From: Hydrogenimonas thermophila
GTDB taxonomy: Bacteria; Campylobacterota; Campylobacteria; Campylobacterales; Hydrogenimonadaceae
Reading direction: 5' to 3'
DNA: 64,000 nucleotides
Assembly: GCF_900115615.1 (NCBI RefSeq)
Contig: NZ_FOXB01000006.1
Location: 1 to 64,000, forward strand
Part shown: piece by piece, positions 58,857-64,000 of the stretch
Layout: each line of letters opens with the position of its first letter
How positions within the stretch are numbered: position 1 is the first letter of the stretch
Made by a program: the position numbers and the translations under genes
Notes under the pieces: model-generated
Seen by the model: only the letters and a program-made list of their open reading frames with translations
What the model was told of the DNA's origin: nothing
Database searches by the model: none

Positions 58857-59258
58857 TTGAAAATTGCTGCAATAGATATTGGACTTAAAAGAATAGGAAC
58901 TGCAATATGTGTAGATGGTTCAACAGCAATTCCACAACCTCCAATTTTAAGAAAAAATCGTAAACAGGCTGCAACTGATGTAACAAATTTTTTAAAAGAG
59001 TGGAATATTGATCTCTTGGTTGTAGGTTTTCCTAAAGATGGAAAAAGTGCTGAAGAGATGCAAAGACGAATAAAACATTTTGTAGGGTTGCTTAACTTTA
59101 ATGGAGAAGTAATCTATGTTGACGAATTTAATAGTAGTATAGAAGCTGCAGAGCGAATGAAAGGAGTTACTCGTCAGCGGAAAGATGGACGGCTTGACTC
59201 TATTGCCGCCCAGCTTATATTGGAGAGATTTTTATTTAAAAAAGAAGTTTCTCAGTAG
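58857..59258 (+). CDS. ruvX: Putative pre-16S rRNA nuclease / Holliday junction resolvase YqgF
   Basis: 133 residues from TTG 58857 with AAAGG upstream. RNase H-like fold: AAIDIGLKRIGTAI (first Asp), LLVVGFPKDGKSAEEMQRRI, IYVDEFNSS and a C-terminal DSIAAQLILERFL with the last Asp. The family processes the 16S rRNA 5' end in E. coli; a resolvase role is older. dprA-ruvX neighbourhood is as in Campylobacter. Overlaps the convergent cyclase gene by 7 bases. Confidence 0.92.
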   Translation: MKIAAIDIGLKRIGTAICVDGSTAIPQPPILRKNRKQAATDVTNFLKEWNIDLLVVGFPKDGKSAEEMQRRIKHFVGLLNFNGEVIYVDEFNSSIEAAERMKGVTRQRKDGRLDSIAAQLILERFLFKKEVSQ

Positions 59259-61093
59259 CTATTTTCTTTAAACATAGATTGTTCAAAGACAATAACACGA
59301 TTACGACCTCTCTCTTTTGCTTTATAAAGAGCGACATCAGCATGTTTGATTGCTTCTCTAATGGTTTCAGCTTCACTAGGGAAAAAAGCTACACCAATAG
59401 AGATGCTTTTTTTAACATGTTCACCATTAATATAGATAGATTTTTCAGCAAAAACAGTACGAATTTTTTCAGCTACTTTAATAGCACCTTCAGGAGTACT
59501 TTCATGAAGAAGAACAACAAACTCTTCACCACCATATCTAGCAACAATATCTGAATCTCTGACAATAGATTTAACAGTATCGGCAAGAAGCTTTATGAAT
59601 TTATCTCCAACATCATGCCCATAAGTGTCATTAACCTTTTTAAAGAAGTCAATATCAAGCATAAGAACACCATATTTAGTTTCTTGACGTTCAGCTTGAT
59701 GAGTAACTTGGTCAATAAACTCTTCTAAGAATTTTCTATTATAAAGACCTGTTAAACCATCATGTAAAGATTTTTGACGAAGTTGTTCCATTAAAAGTTT
59801 GCTTTCAATAACAGGCTTGGCATTTTCTAAATAGTAATTAAGAGTAGGAGTTTGTCGCTTAAAATGATCAGCTTGTTTTTTGTCATTAGTTAAAAGAGTA
59901 ATGACTAAACTGAAGCTTTCTGTAACTTGATAAGGAATACAGTGATAATATTTGAAGTCTCCGCAAAAATAAGGGCAAAGTTCTGGGAATTGATCAGAAA
60001 GAACAATATTCATAGTTCTAAAAGCTCTACATTTGCTAGCATTCTTAAAAGTTGAAACTTCACATACAGGTTTGTCAAGATTGCTATATGCTATTTCTCT
60101 TGTATTATCTTTACTTTCTACATTGTAAATAATAAAGTTTTCAGTTTCCATAATTTGACGAATAATATGAGCAATTCTGTTATAAATTTGAGGTAGTGAT
60201 TTGTCAAGTTCAATAGTATTTTTAAAGTGATGAATTTTTGATAGCATATCAATAGTATTAGATGATTTTTCAAGAGGATCAGAACAGTTTGTTTGACTAT
60301 TTTTTAATAAAATTGCTAGTTTTTGTTCAATAGTACCTATTGTATTTTGGAATTTTTCAATTAACTGGTTATAAAGGTCAGCGACAAGCCTAATATCTTT
60401 TGTCTGAATATTAGTAGTAACTTTTAGACTAAAGTCACCATTACGAGCTCTTTTTAAAGACTCTTGAAGATTATTAAAAAATTCTAAGTAAGGTCTGAAT
60501 AGAATTTTAACAGCAAGCATAGCAATTAGAATAAATACTAAAGTAATAGCGGCAATTTTAAGCAGGGTAAATATACCTTCTTTACGAACATCACTTATAT
60601 CAAACTCTAAACTAATTGCACCTAAGGTTTCTCCCTCTTTTACATTATGACACTCCAAACAGTTTGGTTCACTGTATGCAGATGCTTTGTATGGAATAGT
60701 TACTCTTAAAATTGCTACATCTGTTGTTTCAAAAATTTTACGTACAGCTTCACCTGTTTTAAGAACTTTTCTATCTATTTCATCACGCGGATGTTCGTTA
60801 CTAAGCCCTTCACCAAACTGGTCAATTACACTTTTAGCACGGATAATCCAAAGATTTTTAACATCTTTTGTATTTGCAATTGAACGAAGAAAGAAAGCTC
60901 GTTTGTCCATAATGCCATTTATCATATGGGCAGTAAGTCCGTCACGAACAATTTCAGCAGTCATTTTTGATTTTTCAATTGCATTTTTATATGCATACTG
61001 TCTAAAGTTTATTCCTGCATTTATCATAATTGCAATTGAAAAAAGTAATAGCAGAGTTGTAGTAAAAAGAAAAAGTTTACGATTAGTATCCAT
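59252..61093 (-). CDS. Membrane diguanylate cyclase with periplasmic CxxCH haem-type sensor
   Basis: 613 residues. Membrane helix (~7-27), periplasmic DUF3365/Tll0287-like region (~28-172) with the c-haem motif C145-LE-C148-H149, helix (~174-196), HAMP (~197-250), helical linker, a GAF-like part (~290-435) containing several cysteines (CPYFCGDFKYYHC), and GGDEF with active site GGEEF (521-525) and RxxD I-site RDSD. It should sense redox or a gas through covalent haem and make c-di-GMP in the cytoplasm. CcsBA in this window could attach the haem. Ligand and the Cys cluster role are unknown. Confidence 0.9.
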   Translation of the reverse strand: MDTNRKLFLFTTTLLLLFSIAIMINAGINFRQYAYKNAIEKSKMTAEIVRDGLTAHMINGIMDKRAFFLRSIANTKDVKNLWIIRAKSVIDQFGEGLSNEHPRDEIDRKVLKTGEAVRKIFETTDVAILRVTIPYKASAYSEPNCLECHNVKEGETLGAISLEFDISDVRKEGIFTLLKIAAITLVFILIAMLAVKILFRPYLEFFNNLQESLKRARNGDFSLKVTTNIQTKDIRLVADLYNQLIEKFQNTIGTIEQKLAILLKNSQTNCSDPLEKSSNTIDMLSKIHHFKNTIELDKSLPQIYNRIAHIIRQIMETENFIIYNVESKDNTREIAYSNLDKPVCEVSTFKNASKCRAFRTMNIVLSDQFPELCPYFCGDFKYYHCIPYQVTESFSLVITLLTNDKKQADHFKRQTPTLNYYLENAKPVIESKLLMEQLRQKSLHDGLTGLYNRKFLEEFIDQVTHQAERQETKYGVLMLDIDFFKKVNDTYGHDVGDKFIKLLADTVKSIVRDSDIVARYGGEEFVVLLHESTPEGAIKVAEKIRTVFAEKSIYINGEHVKKSISIGVAFFPSEAETIREAIKHADVALYKAKERGRNRVIVFEQSMFKENSY

Positions 61094-61297
61094 TAGGTAT
61101 CACCTTTGAGTAAACGTTGATTTTGCTGGTAATTTTTAGTTAGAAAATCAATTTGATTTTATTAATATTAATCAAAAAGCTCAAAGTTTAGTTAAAGCAG
61201 AGCCTGTAAAAATTTTGTTTAACTATAACAAAAAGAGCTTAAAAAGAGCTATAAGTTAATTTTGTTAAGTAAGAATAATGTTTGTAATCAACTATAT

Positions 61298-61447
61298 TCA
61301 CTCTTTCAACATATCATTCATACGTTTAGTATCAGGATTCTCATTTGGATCTCTTTTTGGTTTTCTTAATTCTAAAATTAATGTTGTTATAAGACTTACT
61401 GCTATGATTATTATTGCTGTTATTTTCCACCAAAATTCTGCAGGCAT
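61298..61447 (-). CDS. Small single-span membrane protein (49 residues)
   Basis: Starts at ATG 61447 with AAAGGA seven bases upstream, 12 bases after the queA stop; ends TGA 61298. Residues ~6-26 (WWKITAIIIIAVSLITTLIL) form one membrane helix, followed by a charged cytoplasmic tail with Lys/Arg near KPKRDPNENPD. No known family. Position suggests co-transcription with tatB-tatC-queA. The ribosome site and protein-like composition make a real gene likely. Confidence 0.65.
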   Translation of the reverse strand: MPAEFWWKITAIIIIAVSLITTLILELRKPKRDPNENPDTKRMNDMLKE

Positions 61448-61458
61448 AATCTATCCTT

Positions 61459-62484
61459 TTAAATTATCAACATTGCATCACCATAACTATAAAAACGGTA
61501 TCTCTCTTTTATAGCTAAATTATATACTTTCATCGTCATTTCAATCCCTAAAAATGATGAAACCAGCATAATAAGTGTAGATTTTGGTAAATGAAAGTTT
61601 GTTAAAAGATGGTTTACTCTAATTGGTTTGTTCTTAGGATGTAAAAAGAGATCACACTCTCCAAATGGTTTGCCTGATCTTGCATAATACTCTATTGTTC
61701 TTGTTACTGTAGTTCCAATAGCAGTAATAGGAGTGTCTGAGTCAATAATTTTTTTAGTTTGTAAAGGAATATCATAATATTCGCTATGCATTGGATGGTC
61801 TGTTATAATGTCTGCCTCAACAGGCTTAAATGTGCCTGCTCCAACATGTAGTGTTATTGGAGAGGTTGTATAGTTTTGCTGCATTTTTTCAAATAACTTG
61901 TCTGTGAAATGTAAAGATGCGGTAGGTGCAGCAACGGCTCCTTCATATTTTGCAAATACAGGCTGATAATTTTTTTCATCCTCTTTTGAATCTTCACGCT
62001 GCATATAAGGTGGCAGTGGAATATGTCCTAGTCTGTCAAGATGTTGTAGAAGTTCTTCAAATTTAATCAATCTGTCATTTTGATCGTAAAAACTTACAAC
62101 TCTGCTACCATCATCACAAAGTTGTAAAACTTTTGCATAAAGGTTTTCATCAAATATCAGTTGAGTATCTTCTTTTACTTTACCTCTAATAAGTACATTA
62201 TATCTGTTAGCATCAAGTTGTTTGTTTATCAGCAGTTCTATTTTGCCACCACTTGACTTTTTTCCAAAAAGTCTAGCTTTAATCACTTTTGTATTATTGT
62301 AAATTATTGCAGATTCTTGCGGAAGAAATGAAAAAATATCACTAAAAATTGTATGAGCGACTTTTCCGCTTTTGCGATCTACTACAAGAAGTCTTGCACT
62401 GTCTCTTGGTTCTGCCGGTTCTGTAGCAATCAGTTCCGGCGGCAGGGTATAGTCATAACTTTCAGTTTTTAACTCTTTTGACAC
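61459..62484 (-). CDS. queA: S-adenosylmethionine:tRNA ribosyltransferase-isomerase
   Basis: 341 residues from GTG 62484, which follows the tatC stop; an ATG at 62517 would overlap tatC by 29 bases and add an odd basic start. QueA builds epoxyqueuosine on tRNA. Family motifs: YDYTLPPELIATEPAEPRDSARLLV, NNTKVIKARLFGKK, PLPPYMQR, YQPVFAKYEGAVAAPTASLHFT and HVGAGTFKPV. Length normal. Confidence 0.96.
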   Translation of the reverse strand: MSKELKTESYDYTLPPELIATEPAEPRDSARLLVVDRKSGKVAHTIFSDIFSFLPQESAIIYNNTKVIKARLFGKKSSGGKIELLINKQLDANRYNVLIRGKVKEDTQLIFDENLYAKVLQLCDDGSRVVSFYDQNDRLIKFEELLQHLDRLGHIPLPPYMQREDSKEDEKNYQPVFAKYEGAVAAPTASLHFTDKLFEKMQQNYTTSPITLHVGAGTFKPVEADIITDHPMHSEYYDIPLQTKKIIDSDTPITAIGTTVTRTIEYYARSGKPFGECDLFLHPKNKPIRVNHLLTNFHLPKSTLIMLVSSFLGIEMTMKVYNLAIKERYRFYSYGDAMLII

Positions 62485-62488
62485 GATA

Positions 62489-63235
62489 CTACTCAGTCTC
62501 TTCTTCCTCATCATCAAGTGGTTTATATGGGTTTACAATTTTTGCTATCAGTATGGAAACACCATATAAAATGATAAGTGGTATAGCCATCAATAACTGT
62601 GTAACTACGTCAGGCGGGGTTAAGAGGGCTGCTAGAACAAATATAAGAATAATTGCATATTTAAAAAAGCTTTTTAGTGTATGATCATCTACAAGACCAA
62701 GCAGTGCCAAGAAGAGAGTAATAACAGGTAACTCAAATGCTATACCAAATCCTATCATTATCTTTGTAAAAAAGCCTACATACTCGTTAATTTTAGGTGC
62801 AACAGTAACGATCTGCTCTGCAAAGTTAACAAGAAATGCAAAACCGTAAGGAACTACAATGTAGTATGCAAAAGCTGCACCTAAAAAAAACATACCTGAT
62901 GCAAAAAATACAAAAGGCCAGACATATTTTTTTTCATGCTCATATAATCCAGGGGCTATAAATAACCAAAACTGATAGAGAATAAATGGAAGTGCCAGTA
63001 AAAATCCGCTAAAAAGAGATACTTTAACAGCTGTGAAAAATACCTCTGGTACACCTGTTGCAATCATATATGAATCATCTGGAAGGACCTCTTTAAGAGG
63101 TAGTGTCATCCATTCAAGAATAGGTTCATAAAAGTAAAAAGCAACAAAAAAAGCGACAAACAGAGCACCAATAGAGTATGCCAGACGTTTTCTTAGTTCA
63201 GCAATATGCGGTTTGAGATCATCAAACATTGTCAT
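62489..63235 (-). CDS. tatC: Sec-independent protein translocase TatC
   Basis: 248 residues with six membrane helices. LKPHIAELRKRLAYSIG at the N-terminus binds the twin-arginine signal; FVAFYFYEPILEWM, SLFSGFLLALPFILYQFWLFIAPGL and FGIAFELPVI are typical. Core receptor of the Tat system for folded proteins. Overlaps tatB by 14 bases. The acidic tail DDEEEETE is conspicuous. Confidence 0.96.
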   Translation of the reverse strand: MTMFDDLKPHIAELRKRLAYSIGALFVAFFVAFYFYEPILEWMTLPLKEVLPDDSYMIATGVPEVFFTAVKVSLFSGFLLALPFILYQFWLFIAPGLYEHEKKYVWPFVFFASGMFFLGAAFAYYIVVPYGFAFLVNFAEQIVTVAPKINEYVGFFTKIMIGFGIAFELPVITLFLALLGLVDDHTLKSFFKYAIILIFVLAALLTPPDVVTQLLMAIPLIILYGVSILIAKIVNPYKPLDDEEEETE

Positions 63236-63641
63236 CCTTTTTTAAAGGGGTCTTTGGTTTCTTTGGAAAAGTAACTACTTCTCGTTTAGGCTCAATTTTC
63301 TCTTTAATCTCTTGAGCTTCAGCTTCAAGTCTATTTTCAGATTTTTTAACATCTTCAACTGTTTCAGTTAAGTCATCCAGTGAAGTTATATCCATGCTTC
63401 TGACTCGTTCAAGCTTTTGTGTAGCTTCATCTAACTGCTTTTTATATCTGAAAGCCTCTTCCTTTAACTCACTTATTTTAAGCTCTTCTTCAAATGAGCT
63501 TTTTGCATCATTAACAGTACGCTTTATACTTTTAAAAAACTTTGCTATCTGTACCATTGCATCGGGCAGTTTGTCTGGCCCAAGAAACAGTATGGCAATT
63601 ACAATAATAAAAAATATTTCGCTAAGTCCCATGCCAAACAT
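63222..63641 (-). CDS. tatB: Sec-independent protein translocase TatB
   Basis: 139 residues. One N-terminal membrane helix with the TatA/B signature (FGMGLSEIFFIIVIAILFLGPDKLP), an amphipathic helix (~25-50) and a long charged helical tail; the tail length and GLSE start favour TatB over TatA. Upstream of tatC. tatA is not present in this window. Confidence 0.9.
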   Translation of the reverse strand: MFGMGLSEIFFIIVIAILFLGPDKLPDAMVQIAKFFKSIKRTVNDAKSSFEEELKISELKEEAFRYKKQLDEATQKLERVRSMDITSLDDLTETVEDVKKSENRLEAEAQEIKEKIEPKREVVTFPKKPKTPLKKDDNV

Positions 63642-63702
63642 TGTCAGACCCTTTTTACTTATTGTTTTTTATAAAATGGTTTGTAGTCTATCAAAAAAGT
63701 GA

Positions 63703-64000
63703 TTAGCCGAGGATAAAGAGGGCAATTTCATCACTTAAAAGATAGTCTGTATTGAAATATTGTTTATCTTTTTTATATAGTTTACCTTCTTTAAGTAAAA
63801 TATCAGCGCGCTCTTTCATACTACTGTTTAAAATATCAGCATTAATACCTACAAAACTACGAAGACCGAGAAATACTTTCTCTTCTATTATTTCATAACT
63901 TTTTAACTCTTCTATATTTTTAAAAAAAGGCTCTTTTATATATTGTTCTATTTCTCTATGTGGATATAGACGCTGGTTTCCAATTCGTCCAACTGCACCG
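63703..64000 (-). CDS. HemW-like radical SAM protein, C-terminal part (partial)
   Basis: The leftward frame enters from the right edge and stops at TAA 63705-63703, giving the last ~98 residues. EEKVFLGLRSFVGINADILN, a helical KERADILLKEGKLYK and NTDYLLSDEIALFIL match the C-terminal part of HemN/HemW-type proteins (coproporphyrinogen oxidase-like; HemW inserts haem). The radical SAM CxxxCxxC motif is outside the window. Upstream of tatB as in Campylobacter. Subfamily uncertain. Confidence 0.75.
   Translation of the reverse strand, partial: GAVGRIGNQRLYPHREIEQYIKEPFFKNIEELKSYEIIEEKVFLGLRSFVGINADILNSSMKERADILLKEGKLYKKDKQYFNTDYLLSDEIALFILG

Overview
This is an AT-rich bacterial chromosome segment whose gene families and gene order point to the Campylobacterota (former Epsilonproteobacteria). 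The clearest signs, from recalled Campylobacter gene orders, are the runs cvpA-fur-lysS-glyA-DUF1882-SPOR-aroE, holA-rnr / ilvC-deacetylase-dprA-ruvX, hemW-tatB-tatC-queA and IMPase-accD-rlmH-dksA. Other signs are a CcsBA (system II) cytochrome c maturation protein, a class II DAHP synthase and frequent TTG/GTG starts. A free-living Sulfurimonas/Sulfurovum-like organism is likely, but the genus is not fixed by the sequence. I saw no tRNA, rRNA or CRISPR array.

Positions 1-8700 are the accessory part. The window opens inside an IS256-family insertion sequence that has cut off the front of a 7TMR-DISM sensor histidine kinase. Next comes a three-gene, very AT-rich operon: a ~1645-residue exported protein with a glycine-zipper segment and two C-terminal ricin-like lectin repeats, a TPR lipoprotein ending in a secretin domain, and a small exported protein. 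This operon is the best candidate for an undescribed system: a stand-alone outer-membrane secretin with a large probable cargo and no visible ATPase or inner-membrane platform.

Positions 8700-34400 are mostly housekeeping: recO; glutamate synthase gltB-gltD; an IMPase-accD-thiE-rlmH-dksA cluster; a membrane protein; dusB; a flagellar switch trio (CheX-like, fliN, fliO-like); a TauE-type exporter; uvrA; an HDOD gene; polA; ccsBA; and the divergent pair dnaJ/recR.

Positions 34400-45800 are read mostly leftward. They hold aroE, trpE, a SPOR protein, DUF1882, glyA, lysS, fur, cvpA, a GGDEF protein, DAHP synthase, pilT and gatC. Three aromatic-pathway genes lie here, with strong hairpins around aroE and after DAHP synthase.

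Positions 45900-49800 form a rightward operon: a YfgM-like protein, a BamB-like lipoprotein, an unknown gene, coaX, hisG and a methyltransferase. A leftward operon follows (HDOD, rnr, holA, rpsF, ssb, rpsR), combining RNA turnover, replication and ribosomal genes.

Positions 54900-64000 contain ilvC, a divergent polysaccharide deacetylase, dprA, a degenerate GGDEF protein, ruvX, a membrane diguanylate cyclase with a CxxCH haem motif, a 49-residue membrane protein, queA, tatC, tatB and the 3' end of a hemW-like gene. Two intact diguanylate cyclases plus one degenerate GGDEF protein suggest active c-di-GMP signalling.
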